Virus record (IMG/VR): IMGVR_UViG_3300033429_000161
Location: 1 to 37,900 of that record
Length of the DNA stretch: 37,900 bases
From: a virus
Direction: 5' to 3' (one strand)
How positions within the stretch are numbered: position 1 is the first letter of the stretch; the number at the start of each line of letters is the position of its first letter. The translations under genes were made by a program, and so were the position numbers. The notes under the pieces are model-generated. The model did no database searches. It was not told the origin of the DNA and saw nothing but the letters and a program-made list of their open reading frames with translations. Positions 6,543 through 14,669 of this stretch are shown one piece after another.

Positions 6543-8622
6543 CTCCACCTCCTACTGCCACTTGGCTACCGCTCTGAGCCTGCTGCTCTTGCCCAGGTGG
6601 CATCTCAACTGGCTCTGCCCCAGCCTGTGAGTTCATCATAGCCTCGATATGGGCACCAACGTGAGATACGAACTCCTCCTGAACCTGAGGTGGTAGCTGT
6701 GGGAAGTTGGACTGTTTCATGTAGTCGGTATGGATAGCCAGATGGATATGATGATCGTCTAGCATAAAGACAGCTTCCTCTTCAAATAACTCACCCTGGC
6801 CAGCTGACAACATCGAGTTCTCCCTATGAGCCCTCTCAACGTCCTGACTTACCTCTGTTCGAAAGTTCTTCATCCCAAGCCTACGAAAGATCTCAGCCCT
6901 CTCGATGGGGTTGCCCACGTTCACCATGCCACTTTGAGCCAACTGCATCATGAGATAAGTCCTACCAGCACTAGTCCGTGCGATACCGCTGTCAGGCTCC
7001 ATAGCCACGTCGTTATTACCCCTCAGCTCAGCTCCAGTGTATTGGAGGACCTCCCACTGGTTATCCTCACCTACCATCTTGAGCAGCTTAGGTACCTTGT
7101 ACTCCTTCTGTACCATGATGAGCCTGAGTCGGTAAATCTGACCGAGAGCGTTAGCCATCCTCTCGTCCCGATGGAAGTGCCTAGATGCAGCCTTCTCCTC
7201 GAGCATATCGAGCGCTATGCCAGCCCTAACTCCCTGTGGTGCCTTTCCTTTGAGGATATCTTCTGAACCTGAGGACTCTTTGATGGCATCTGCCATCCCC
7301 ACCCTTTCGTTCCAAATTTGTGGCGCAAGTGGGACTCCTGGCATGATCTTAGGCTCATGTCCCATCGTCTGTGTTGGGTTCCATCTAACCTCGAGCCCTG
7401 GCTCACCTGTCCAGCTCGTAATGCCAGACCCCGCAGGAATAAGCTTTTGAGGGTTGATGCACGTTTTTCTATTGAGTACAACTTGAGCATCCACACCGTT
7501 GATCCTGTCTTGTGGGGAAAGGATGTCTTTGACAATACCTTTAGACCAAAATCTTCCAGGTACTCTTCGATAGTGGAAAGCAACTCCGCCATATTCGGCC
7601 AGTCCCTCATCGTCAGATATAGGGAGTGGACCATCATAGAGGAGGACGTTAGTTGCGACAACAGCGCACCTTCCTCTTGGGTAATCAAGAGTTGGTGCCC
7701 ATTCCTTAGTTTTAACAATAGTATGCCTATCGAGCCTCCCATAGAGAGTGCCCCTTGTTCCATAAGTTGACGAAAATACACGAGTAGATGCACTGCCAAC
7801 GAGCTCCGCCAGCTTAGCCTGATAGCGCACAGAGCTCCCCTCGATAGCATCGGCAGCCACGAAGTCAGCCTTATCCGGAAAGTTCTCCCTAATCCAATCT
7901 AGTGATTTAATCTCCTGAAAGCCCCACCACGGACACCTCGCTGGGTGTAGATCGGTAGCAAGCTCAGACACCCTCACCCAAAATGGATTAAGGTGTCGAG
8001 TGTCAATCATGACGTCGTTCGCTACCGTCTCGAACTCTGAGCCAAAGTCGATCTCCTCGTCCATCAAAGCACCAGATCTTCGAGTGGTCTTAACTGGCAG
8101 CTTGATGGCTTTGTTCCTCAGGTACATGACCTCAGGCCTCAAAAATCCAGTCCCAACGATACACGCCCAGAGATACGCCCACTCCTTCTCAGTGAACCAA
8201 GGAGACAGTAGATCACCATCAAGGTTTCGGAGAATAAGCTCGCCTACCTTTGAAGCAAACCTATCATCGGGTAAATTTGAGTTGGGTTTGACTACAGGGA
8301 CGAGCTTGGACGACAACATGTTAGAGTGGGCGACCTCAACTGCAGTTTGGACATGATTGTCAACTGGTGTAGGTATCCAGTCCTCTTTGGAGACTCTACG
8401 GTAGGTACCAGCAGCCTTCTCGAATGAGATCCACTGCTCTCCAAGATAGTAAAGGATGAACTCGAACCACTCGTTGTGGAGGATCTGCAGTGCGGGATGG
8501 GCACTGTCGTCGAAGGTCTGGTTCACATCACTGATTACCCAATCCTCTGCCATCGTAGGCATATAAGTCTTACCGGTTGGAGGACTGTAGTATCTCTGAT
8601 AGGCTAGATTAGAGTATGTCAT
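6526..8622 (-). CDS. Portal protein, 698 aa
   Basis: The protein forms the dodecameric ring through which DNA enters and leaves the head. The length, the position between terminase and scaffold, and the pattern of a helical N-terminal wing, a beta-rich clip region (WVRVSELATDLHPARCPWWGFQEI) and a central stem segment (VKDILSPQDRINGVDAQVVLNRKT) fit podovirus-type head-tail connectors. The C-terminal tail is Gln/Gly-rich (PPGQEQQAQSGSQVAVGGGG) and may be disordered inside the head. The start shares ATGA with the stop of the upstream membrane protein gene. The family assignment to a named Pfam model would need a profile search. Confidence 0.85.
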   Translation of the reverse strand: MTYSNLAYQRYYSPPTGKTYMPTMAEDWVISDVNQTFDDSAHPALQILHNEWFEFILYYLGEQWISFEKAAGTYRRVSKEDWIPTPVDNHVQTAVEVAHSNMLSSKLVPVVKPNSNLPDDRFASKVGELILRNLDGDLLSPWFTEKEWAYLWACIVGTGFLRPEVMYLRNKAIKLPVKTTRRSGALMDEEIDFGSEFETVANDVMIDTRHLNPFWVRVSELATDLHPARCPWWGFQEIKSLDWIRENFPDKADFVAADAIEGSSVRYQAKLAELVGSASTRVFSSTYGTRGTLYGRLDRHTIVKTKEWAPTLDYPRGRCAVVATNVLLYDGPLPISDDEGLAEYGGVAFHYRRVPGRFWSKGIVKDILSPQDRINGVDAQVVLNRKTCINPQKLIPAGSGITSWTGEPGLEVRWNPTQTMGHEPKIMPGVPLAPQIWNERVGMADAIKESSGSEDILKGKAPQGVRAGIALDMLEEKAASRHFHRDERMANALGQIYRLRLIMVQKEYKVPKLLKMVGEDNQWEVLQYTGAELRGNNDVAMEPDSGIARTSAGRTYLMMQLAQSGMVNVGNPIERAEIFRRLGMKNFRTEVSQDVERAHRENSMLSAGQGELFEEEAVFMLDDHHIHLAIHTDYMKQSNFPQLPPQVQEEFVSHVGAHIEAMMNSQAGAEPVEMPPGQEQQAQSGSQVAVGGGGASSI

Positions 8623-8927
8623 ACTACACCAGCTCCCTTATGTCCTATTACGTTATCATCATCGTCATACTCGAGCAAGTTACTCTGCGCTTCTATCTTC
8701 TCCTCATCTTGTCCGACTATCCTGATATGAGGTACGCTAGCTGCCATCTGTTCAATCCGCCCATAAAGTTGTTTGTTTTCAGCCCTCAGGGTCTCATTCG
8801 CTCCTCGAAGTTCCTCTATCAAGTAGTCATCCGAGCCGAAGTCCTGTCTAAGCATCCAGATCAGGAAGCCATTCGCAGTAAGTGACATAGCAACCACTAT
8901 CACAAGTCCAGTAATGATTCCACTCAT
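8619..8927 (-). CDS. Single-span membrane protein with coiled coil, 102 aa
   Basis: I chose the ATG at 8927 because it overlaps the upstream stop as ATGA and has GAGGAGG 5 nt upstream; a longer frame to 9041 lacks a binding site. Residues about 3-25 form one hydrophobic helix (IITGLVIVVAMSLTANGFLIWML). A charged coiled coil follows (IEELRGANETLRAENKQLYGRIEQM) and then an acidic tail with a DDDD run. This is the architecture of i-spanins (inner-membrane lysis proteins), but the gene lies between head genes, far from the endolysin, so a virion or assembly role is equally possible. Confidence 0.65.
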   Translation of the reverse strand: MSGIITGLVIVVAMSLTANGFLIWMLRQDFGSDDYLIEELRGANETLRAENKQLYGRIEQMAASVPHIRIVGQDEEKIEAQSNLLEYDDDDNVIGHKGAGVV

Positions 8928-9193
8928 GCCGGCCTCCTCAACAATCCCTCGGGTATGCCGCCGACTGGCTTCACCAACTGCTGCTTGGCCTGCTGAGCCT
9001 GCAGCGTACTCAAGAAGGTATCCCACACCTGCTTCTGGCACCTCATCAGAACGTCAAGAGTCATTGGGATGGGAGACCCCTTCGGAACCTCCATCTGGAA
9101 GCCACCATTCTTCTTAACACTAATAATGATGTCATACCAAGCCTCGTCAACAGCCTCCTGCTTCCTAGCAGCCTTTGCCTGTTTCTCACTCAT
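8924..9193 (-). CDS. Hypothetical helical protein, 89 aa
   Basis: The frame can extend to a TTG at 9217 inside the 15-bp palindrome, but the ATG at 9193 is preceded by AAAGGCGG and is preferred. The protein is helical, with an Ala/Lys/Gln-rich start (SEKQAKAARKQEAVDEAW) and a Gln-rich C-terminus. I recognise no domain. It is the first gene after a palindrome copy and is translationally coupled (ATGA) to the membrane protein and then the portal. Confidence 0.6.
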   Translation of the reverse strand: MSEKQAKAARKQEAVDEAWYDIIISVKKNGGFQMEVPKGSPIPMTLDVLMRCQKQVWDTFLSTLQAQQAKQQLVKPVGGIPEGLLRRPA

Positions 9194-9211
9194 TGCCGAT
9201 ACCGCCTTTCT

Positions 9212-9226
9212 GTTCAAAATTTGAAC
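9212..9226. promoter_or_regulatory. 15-bp intergenic palindrome, copy 2
   Basis: GTTCAAAATTTGAAC, identical to the copy at 17725, lies between the stop at 9232 and the start at 9193, only about 18 nt from the start codon and directly before the ribosome binding site. Its place inside the late operon argues against a simple promoter operator. Confidence 0.7.
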
Positions 9227-9231
9227 GCCAC

Positions 9232-10158
9232 CTAGAATGGTTGAAAGAACACCTCGCCAGCCTCCAACATCATGTCCTCAACCTGTTTGGCTGCGTTTCT
9301 CAGCTGCCTTAGATCAGAAGGAATATAATCCTTAGCCTCTCTATACGCAGCCTTAACAGCGTCCCTATAGTTAACCCCCTTACCCAACGCTGTCTCTATA
9401 GAGTTGGCTATCCTCTCACCAGGGTCGGCAGCCTCCAGTATCTTCTCAATAGAAGCTGCCCTATGTTCCTTAGCCAGATTTCCACTTATGGCACCAAGCC
9501 GCTCCATATAATCGAGCTGAGCGCGCATCTGATGAATTCCAACTACCGCCTCATCCACCTTAAGCTGGACCTTCCCTAGAGCACCGCCGACAGGAGCCCT
9601 ATGACGGAATATATCCTGCGTAGCGTGGCCATGTATCTCGTGTGCAGCTAGAGGACCGACTTCATACTTCAGAGAGTACGGATCTGCATATGCTTGCCTC
9701 TTCTTCGGAAAGTAGTATCCATGCCCCTCCTGAGCCCCTGGAATCTTTGATTTAAGTTTGAAGCTCCTAAGCCACTCCGCGAGACCAGGCGGCGTCTCCT
9801 CTACTAACTGATCTACCTGACCAAGCTCACTCGCAAGCTTCTCTGGAGTAAACTTGAACCTCTTAGCCCTCATCTTGACAGCACCACGGAGTATCTTCCT
9901 AAGCCCTGTGGTAGTGGTAAGCTCCATCAGTGGATCGAACGTGCTGGCTCCTTTTGGGGGCTCAGCCGTCTGGAGAATTCTACTCCTCCCCAGTTCATCC
10001 TCACCAGGCGTGAAATACATACCGGGCAGTCCAATAGACACAGGCCTATCAAAAGCATCCTTACTCCAGTTGAAGAGCCTCTGTGTAGGGGTCTCTTCAT
10101 CTAGCATGATCTGCCTAGGCCCAGTAGCCGTCCTAGCTGTCCTCAACCTCATAGCCAT
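9232..10158 (-). CDS. Late protein with HExxGH metallopeptidase-like motif, 308 aa
   Basis: The family is not recognised. Residues 173-178 read HEIHGH within LAAHEIHGHATQDIF, a hydrophobic-helix context like the zinc-binding helix of HExxxH peptidases such as dipeptidyl peptidase III (HExxGH) or TldD. A third ligand cannot be assigned, though Glu residues follow at about 214-240. The rest is helical and basic. The gene lies between terminase and portal genes, where phages sometimes place prohead proteases or internal proteins. The ribosome binding site is weak. It could also be a structural protein with a chance motif. Confidence 0.6.
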   Translation of the reverse strand: MAMRLRTARTATGPRQIMLDEETPTQRLFNWSKDAFDRPVSIGLPGMYFTPGEDELGRSRILQTAEPPKGASTFDPLMELTTTTGLRKILRGAVKMRAKRFKFTPEKLASELGQVDQLVEETPPGLAEWLRSFKLKSKIPGAQEGHGYYFPKKRQAYADPYSLKYEVGPLAAHEIHGHATQDIFRHRAPVGGALGKVQLKVDEAVVGIHQMRAQLDYMERLGAISGNLAKEHRAASIEKILEAADPGERIANSIETALGKGVNYRDAVKAAYREAKDYIPSDLRQLRNAAKQVEDMMLEAGEVFFQPF

Positions 10159-10175
10159 GAGAGTCCACCCTATCT

Positions 10176-10508
10176 CTAGTACTGGTAAGGTTCTCTGGCG
10201 TAAGCACCACCATATCCTCCACCGTACATTCTCCTAGCCCTAGACAGCGCGTTCACCCTCATGAGATTGGACAGGAGCTGATCACGCTCAGACTGTATGC
10301 CAGGGAGCGTCCTAGCACTGGCTATATCCCTAGATAGGTTAGCGCCTGACCTCCATGTCCCAAACTCCATACCAGTCATCGAAGGCCTAGCTCCCATCTC
10401 ACGTGCTCCGATGTCTCTAGCCCTACTGAGCCATGTCCCAGGTTGAGGCCTAGGGGAGAAGCTCCAGGGAGATCCACCAAATCTACTGGCTCCATACAAT
10501 AGTGGCAT
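10176..10508 (-). CDS. Gly/Arg/Tyr-rich protein, MPLLYG N-terminus, 110 aa
   Basis: Unrecognised small protein, rich in Arg, Gly, Ser and Tyr, ending in RMYGGGYGGAYAREPYQY. It begins MPLLYGAS, nearly the same as MPLLYGDS at the start of the protein at 12412-12813 on the other side of the terminase gene, although the codons used differ. AAGGAG lies 7 nt before the ATG. The composition suggests a flexible virion or DNA-associated protein. Confidence 0.65.
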   Translation of the reverse strand: MPLLYGASRFGGSPWSFSPRPQPGTWLSRARDIGAREMGARPSMTGMEFGTWRSGANLSRDIASARTLPGIQSERDQLLSNLMRVNALSRARRMYGGGYGGAYAREPYQY

Positions 10509-10519
10509 TTTAACTCTCC

Positions 10520-12421
10520 TTATATCGGGACGTTTCCTCTGTCCGCACTCCCTCCAAAGATGGGTACTCTAGACGCGTCCTCAAGTATCCTGTTACGATA
10601 CTCGTCCATGAACACCACATCTGGGTCCATATGCTTAATCCTCTCCCTCTCCTCTTTCTCCCTCTCCTCCTTAGACATAAGATCAGCTTCGATGTTCCAA
10701 CCATAAGGCAGTTGAGAATGGCCAGCAAGAGCGATTCCAAAGCCTGCCATTCTGTCATCGTTGTGACCCGACGCCCCTTGGAGTTTTCCACTTGGCCTCA
10801 CCTCTGTGTAGTAGAGTTCCTCGAGAAGCTCGATGGATGGAATCTTGCCTCCGGAGAAGTCGAGATGATTGTTGATGGCTGCCCTAACAAGTCCCCACGT
10901 CTGGGTTGTAGTCTTCCAGCCCCACTCGAGTGTCCACTTCTTGGTAACGGTACTCGTAATACGTCTTCGATATACTCGTGCATACTGTAGTGTCTCGATC
11001 ATGTACTGTATGACTGCTCTGCCCATACTGTTAGCTTCTGGGACAATCCAAGCCTGCCCAGAACGCGTCTTGTAGTAAAGGCCAAGAGCAACAGCAGCCG
11101 TAGCAAGTTCGTGCTCCTTGAAGATACCATGAAACTCTGCTGCCAGATTACGCGTCCTGCGATTGATAACTGGAATGTAGCAGAAGTCCCCATCCTCTCT
11201 CCCCTCTGTGCTGTCGACTCCGAGGATGTACTCGTCCCAATCCTCAGGCTCCTCCCATATCACCAACGGCCCAAAGTCGCTAGGTGTGAGGATCGGCTCG
11301 AGGGAGATGATCTCCTCCTCGATACTGCCTTCCCTCTTCAAGACGATACCACCCTTGAACAGTGGTACTATCGGTTCCGCCCTGAGGGTATCCATATGGG
11401 CCTTGAGGATCTCCCTGTCGAACGCGGGCGAGCCAGTTGTAAGGTACGAGATGTCAATTTCCTGGGCAACCTCGTGTGGACTCCTCCTCTCGACCTCGAC
11501 ATCGTACCAGGGCGAGCGGATTTTCTCCTTATGCGTTTTGATCTGTCCCTTATCGTCGTAGAGTGGAACTGACTGGACGTATCGTCCTCCCGCCTTGTCA
11601 GGGTGTTCCCACCAAGGCATCTCGAAGTGCTTGGTCTGTCCAGAGAACCGGAGTCGCTCGAATTCATTCCCTACTCCCTTCGGGGTTGATAGAGCATGAC
11701 GAGCTCTGGCAACGTCGCCAACAGCCGACCATGCCTGCCTATCGAGCCCTCTCTCCCACTTTGCAAACTCATCGAGCAAGACAGCCTTCCGCCTATCACC
11801 ACTACCGAAGTCGGCGTTACAGGACTCCCCAGTGATAGTACTGCCGGAGTGTGGATTCTCGAGATAGAGGCGGGAACTGTGGAGCCGCCAGTTAAATCCA
11901 GGAGGAGCAAGAAACTTGGGAAGTCGCTTAATAGCATATCGTGCCTTCCCAAATAGTGTACCCATTGATCGCTTAAAGTCGACATAATCCTCTTTCCTAC
12001 TCCCAAGCAGAAAGTCGTTGCCGGGCTCTGGTTTCAGCCAATACCAGACGTAGAGTTGTATGTGATCCCACGTCGCTCCCATGTCACGACTTTTGTCCGT
12101 AAGGACGTCGTGCCCAGAATCAATACTCTCCACAAGCACCTCTGTGTGACGTACTTGGACGGGCCAAAGAATTGTAGGGGAGTGCTTAAAGACGTTCTCC
12201 TTGCCGTGTACCCTCTCGTACGTCCAGAAAAATCCGTTGATGGCAAACATCCAGTCACGGTGAAACTTCTCCCTTACAAGAGTTCGTATGTCATGATCGC
12301 GTCTACATGCCCTCAGCAACTTATACCGCCACTCCAGGTTCTCCCTACGAACCTCTTCTTTAATCTTTCCCACTTCCTCTGCATCGAGGTCACGTGGGAT
12401 CATTGGGGGAGTTAGGTCCAT
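10520..12421 (-). CDS. terL: Terminase large subunit, 633 aa
   Basis: This ATPase and nuclease packages DNA into the prohead. The ATPase domain has an atypical Walker A (DKSRDMGATW, about 109-118), a Walker B ending in acidic residues (KAVLLDEFAKW, 212-222) and the coupling motif STPKG (245-249). The C-terminal RNase H-like nuclease shows its acidic residues in LGVDSTEG (D403), VPEANSMG (E462) and HNDDRMAGFG (D555/D556). The length is typical, and the C-terminal tail is charged and may bind the portal. The start overlaps the previous gene; no strong ribosome binding site is visible, so translation is probably coupled. The small subunit is encoded about 3.2 kb upstream, beyond the lysis genes. 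Confidence 0.92.
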   Translation of the reverse strand: MDLTPPMIPRDLDAEEVGKIKEEVRRENLEWRYKLLRACRRDHDIRTLVREKFHRDWMFAINGFFWTYERVHGKENVFKHSPTILWPVQVRHTEVLVESIDSGHDVLTDKSRDMGATWDHIQLYVWYWLKPEPGNDFLLGSRKEDYVDFKRSMGTLFGKARYAIKRLPKFLAPPGFNWRLHSSRLYLENPHSGSTITGESCNADFGSGDRRKAVLLDEFAKWERGLDRQAWSAVGDVARARHALSTPKGVGNEFERLRFSGQTKHFEMPWWEHPDKAGGRYVQSVPLYDDKGQIKTHKEKIRSPWYDVEVERRSPHEVAQEIDISYLTTGSPAFDREILKAHMDTLRAEPIVPLFKGGIVLKREGSIEEEIISLEPILTPSDFGPLVIWEEPEDWDEYILGVDSTEGREDGDFCYIPVINRRTRNLAAEFHGIFKEHELATAAVALGLYYKTRSGQAWIVPEANSMGRAVIQYMIETLQYARVYRRRITSTVTKKWTLEWGWKTTTQTWGLVRAAINNHLDFSGGKIPSIELLEELYYTEVRPSGKLQGASGHNDDRMAGFGIALAGHSQLPYGWNIEADLMSKEEREKEERERIKHMDPDVVFMDEYRNRILEDASRVPIFGGSADRGNVPI

Positions 12422-12813
12422 GTCGTATACTTGGGCATACTCGATCTCATCATACCCATACCACTAGCTGCCCTCATCCTGCCAAGAGTGGTATGTGCAG
12501 GGGCTAACCCAGCGAACGAGTAGTTCCACAACCTCTTTGGGGCGTAAGCGGTAGCCTGCGACGCAACGGGACCCCTCATAAATCCACTACTCATCCTACT
12601 GCCAAAGGGCTGCCTCACAGGACCCTGCATAGGCTGTCGCTCCCTCTCTCTACCTCCTCCAAAGAGAGATCTGACAGCACCGAATGAGTAGCCAGAATAA
12701 GGGCTTAACCTGCCCATACTAGGAGAGATCACACGTGGCTTATATCCAGCCCCTACATCTCCCTGCCTATATCTGGCTGATATGATACCTGAATCACCAT
12801 ATAGCAAAGGCAT
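12412..12813 (-). CDS. Gly/Arg/Ser-rich protein, MPLLYG N-terminus, 133 aa
   Basis: Unrecognised low-complexity protein rich in Gly, Arg, Ser, Met and Pro. It starts MPLLYGDS, the same hexapeptide as the protein at 10176-10508. Its start shares one base with the upstream stop (TAATG) and its end overlaps the terminase large subunit start. Basic, flexible proteins of this kind can be minor virion components; nothing further can be said from sequence. Confidence 0.6.
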   Translation of the reverse strand: MPLLYGDSGIISARYRQGDVGAGYKPRVISPSMGRLSPYSGYSFGAVRSLFGGGRERERQPMQGPVRQPFGSRMSSGFMRGPVASQATAYAPKRLWNYSFAGLAPAHTTLGRMRAASGMGMMRSSMPKYTTWT

Positions 12814-13190
12814 TAGACTCCGAACCTCCTCGCTTGACTAAGAGGTCTCCTGACCCCCATCTGTTGAGTACCCTGCGCAGTTGGATTTATCCTCAGAATC
12901 TCTCTACCAAAACTTTGTGCATTGGCTGACGAGGGGGCCTCGCCTTGAGGGGACGGAGGTGTGGGGCCTGCGCCTTGCTGGACATCGGTCCGGCCAGCCG
13001 ATGCAGCACCTTCAGGCGGCTGAGAAGGTTGGGTTCGCGCAGGGTCACCCGTCTGCGTTGAAGGATACGACCAGTTCTCCGCTGGAGAGTAGAAGTCCTG
13101 ACCGACGCCCAGTGCAGTTCCGAACTGACCTCCCGGCATGATAGGAGGTGTAAAGTTCGACAATATCCGTCTCGCTCGGTTGTAGGGCAT
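12813..13190 (-). CDS. Pro/Gln/Ala-rich disordered protein, 125 aa
   Basis: The middle of the protein (about 45-95) is Pro/Gln/Gly/Ala-rich and probably disordered (DPARTQPSQPPEGAASAG). The ends are basic (MPYNRARRILSN and RRPLSQARRFGV). GAGGAGG precedes the ATG by 5-6 nt. No domain is recognised. It belongs to the small-protein cluster upstream of the terminase large subunit. Confidence 0.6.
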   Translation of the reverse strand: MPYNRARRILSNFTPPIMPGGQFGTALGVGQDFYSPAENWSYPSTQTGDPARTQPSQPPEGAASAGRTDVQQGAGPTPPSPQGEAPSSANAQSFGREILRINPTAQGTQQMGVRRPLSQARRFGV

Positions 13191-13203
13191 AGCTACCTCC
13201 TCG

Positions 13204-13653
13204 TCAGCCCTTATTCTCCTTCTTATACGTGAAGACCTTACTAACCTGATGAGGGACGAAGTATGTCAGGCCGATAGCAGTGACCAGGAACACATACACC
13301 TTGACTACCTCTATAATGAAGGTGCTAAGAGGATGGTTGACCACACCAAAGCCTATCTCAAACCCTCTCGCAGCTATAGCCATGAAGAGCATCAGGAAGA
13401 ACGACTTCATAATCATAAAAGCCAGTTCACGCCTAGCCTTGCTCTGCTCTGAGTTCTCATGTGCGAACTGCTCCCAAAACTTACGGGTGAGTTCCATCGA
13501 CTTCTGGTTCTCGTGTACTCGCTCCTCCTCAGTAAATACCAACGCGTCAACCGCATCGAACAGTCCCTTAGTTGCCATCCTAGGGATATCGGCATTAGCC
13601 TCTACCACAGCAGCAGCGGAGGTCAGGCCCTTTATCCAGCCGAAGAAACCCAT
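13204..13653 (-). CDS. Holin-like membrane protein, 149 aa
   Basis: Two hydrophobic helices lie at about 79-101 and 111-133, after a charged helical N-terminal region and before a basic tail (VFTYKKENKG). The length, two-span plan, basic C-terminus and closeness to an M15 endolysin fit a holin, the pore former that releases the endolysin. The N-terminus (GFFGWIKGL) may add an amphipathic helix. It starts 3 nt after the stop of the small membrane protein, whose end supplies GGAG. Some phage holins of the gene-transfer-agent type have a similar plan, but I cannot confirm the family. Confidence 0.6.
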   Translation of the reverse strand: MGFFGWIKGLTSAAAVVEANADIPRMATKGLFDAVDALVFTEEERVHENQKSMELTRKFWEQFAHENSEQSKARRELAFMIMKSFFLMLFMAIAARGFEIGFGVVNHPLSTFIIEVVKVYVFLVTAIGLTYFVPHQVSKVFTYKKENKG

Positions 13654-13656
13654 TGC

Positions 13657-13776
13657 CTACTCCATCTTATCCTGTAGCTTCTTTAGCTCCTTGGCTGGCT
13701 TACCCCAGAAGTAACAGGTTAGCCACCCACACACCCAAGATACTACAGCTACTACCACTACACCAAAAAAGCTCAT
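13657..13776 (-). CDS. Tiny single-span membrane protein, 39 aa
   Basis: A 39-residue frame begins at the ATG at 13776 with a strong AGGAGG 5 nt upstream. Residues about 3-24 are hydrophobic (FFGVVVVAVVSWVCGWLTCYFW), followed by a charged helix (KPAKELKKLQDKME). It sits in the lysis cassette, directly upstream of the holin-like gene, and could be a pinholin, an antiholin or a lysis regulator. The excellent ribosome binding site and tight spacing make it a credible gene despite its size. Confidence 0.65.
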   Translation of the reverse strand: MSFFGVVVVAVVSWVCGWLTCYFWGKPAKELKKLQDKME

Positions 13777-13807
13777 GACTCCTCCTTCCTACACAACCCA
13801 AGCTCCT

Positions 13808-14152
13808 TTAGGATACAACATATGACTCGTCCGACAACTTCAGGCCAGTCATGGGAGCAGGGGCGTCGAAGTCGAAAGGGCCAGACACAACCGCCATATC
13901 CGCCTTGTTTCCAGCATCGTCGATAGCCATAATACCCAGTTCGTAAATGGCTTCAACCTGTGGAAAGCCTGGGAGATCATCAGGGATCGTGACCTCGTTG
14001 TTCTGAAACTGTGGGCTGTCTGATTCAAACCGCCACTTCATTGACGCCAGAGTCACGTTGCCACCTGGTTCTGAGACGTAGATCTCTGCAGCCACAACGT
14101 CTTCTGAAACCGAGGGTATCCAACTAAAGTACTTCTTAACTACTTCCGCCAT
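13808..14152 (-). CDS. Fibronectin-type-III-like protein, 114 aa
   Basis: The frame opens at a TTG, but the ATG at 14152 has AAGGAGG 6 nt upstream and is chosen. The protein looks like one Ig/FN3-type beta sandwich: VVAAEIYVSEPGGN, MKWRF, AIYELGIMAIDDAGNKAD and a Pro-rich linker near the end. No signal peptide is seen. The upstream exported protein has a similar strand pattern, so the two may be related or act together, for example in cell-surface or virion binding. Confidence 0.6.
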   Translation of the reverse strand: MAEVVKKYFSWIPSVSEDVVAAEIYVSEPGGNVTLASMKWRFESDSPQFQNNEVTIPDDLPGFPQVEAIYELGIMAIDDAGNKADMAVVSGPFDFDAPAPMTGLKLSDESYVVS

Positions 14153-14666
14153 CACCAACCTCCTTCTTACTTATAACTGGACCAGTGACTGGAGCCAGCC
14201 TCCAGTATATCCACCAAGCCATCGGTACACCATCCACTGTGGCTACGTCTATATCTGTGCTAACAGACCATCCAGAGACGGACTCCTCTGGCTTCGCTGG
14301 ATCTTCTATATGACAGTCAGCGTACTTACAAGTCCTGACCTGAGCTTCAAAGTGGCCTGCCCTCGGCTGCTTGAACGTAACGGATACCTCACTTGCCGGA
14401 ATTCTCGCAAGAGCGAAGTATGTAACGGGCTCTTGATATAGCATGAGCAGCCTTGCTTCGTATGCGAGGGCATTTGAAACAGTATCCCACTGAATCGTAA
14501 CCTCTGCACCTGAAACTATATATTCTGTTCCAGTCATAGAGGAGATCACACTCTGTCCACTTACAACTGTAGGTATAAACAGGAGGAGAATAGACAAAAA
14601 CGTAGCCGCGCATATGAGTCGGGACAAGCCCAAACAGGTTCTCCGATAGATATATCTCTTTTTCAT
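14136..14666 (-). CDS. Exported beta-sandwich protein of the lysis region, 176 aa
   Basis: A basic N-terminus (MKKRYIYRR) precedes a long hydrophobic segment (about 18-38, LICAATFLSILLLFIPTVVSGQS), an export signal or signal anchor. The rest is FN3-like with WDTVSNALAYEARLLM and one cysteine pair (CKYADC). The gene follows the endolysin by 3 nt and overlaps the FN3-like gene. It could be a periplasmic lysis accessory, a superinfection factor or a surface protein. An overlapping frame starting at 14673 gives a cysteine-rich, less plausible product. Confidence 0.62.
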   Translation of the reverse strand: MKKRYIYRRTCLGLSRLICAATFLSILLLFIPTVVSGQSVISSMTGTEYIVSGAEVTIQWDTVSNALAYEARLLMLYQEPVTYFALARIPASEVSVTFKQPRAGHFEAQVRTCKYADCHIEDPAKPEESVSGWSVSTDIDVATVDGVPMAWWIYWRLAPVTGPVISKKEVGDGGSS

Positions 14667-14669
14667 CCA

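Noticed and set aside
7215-7850. 211-residue minus-strand frame inside the portal gene
   Set aside because: It is an alternative frame of the well-supported portal gene on the same strand and has no recognisable features.
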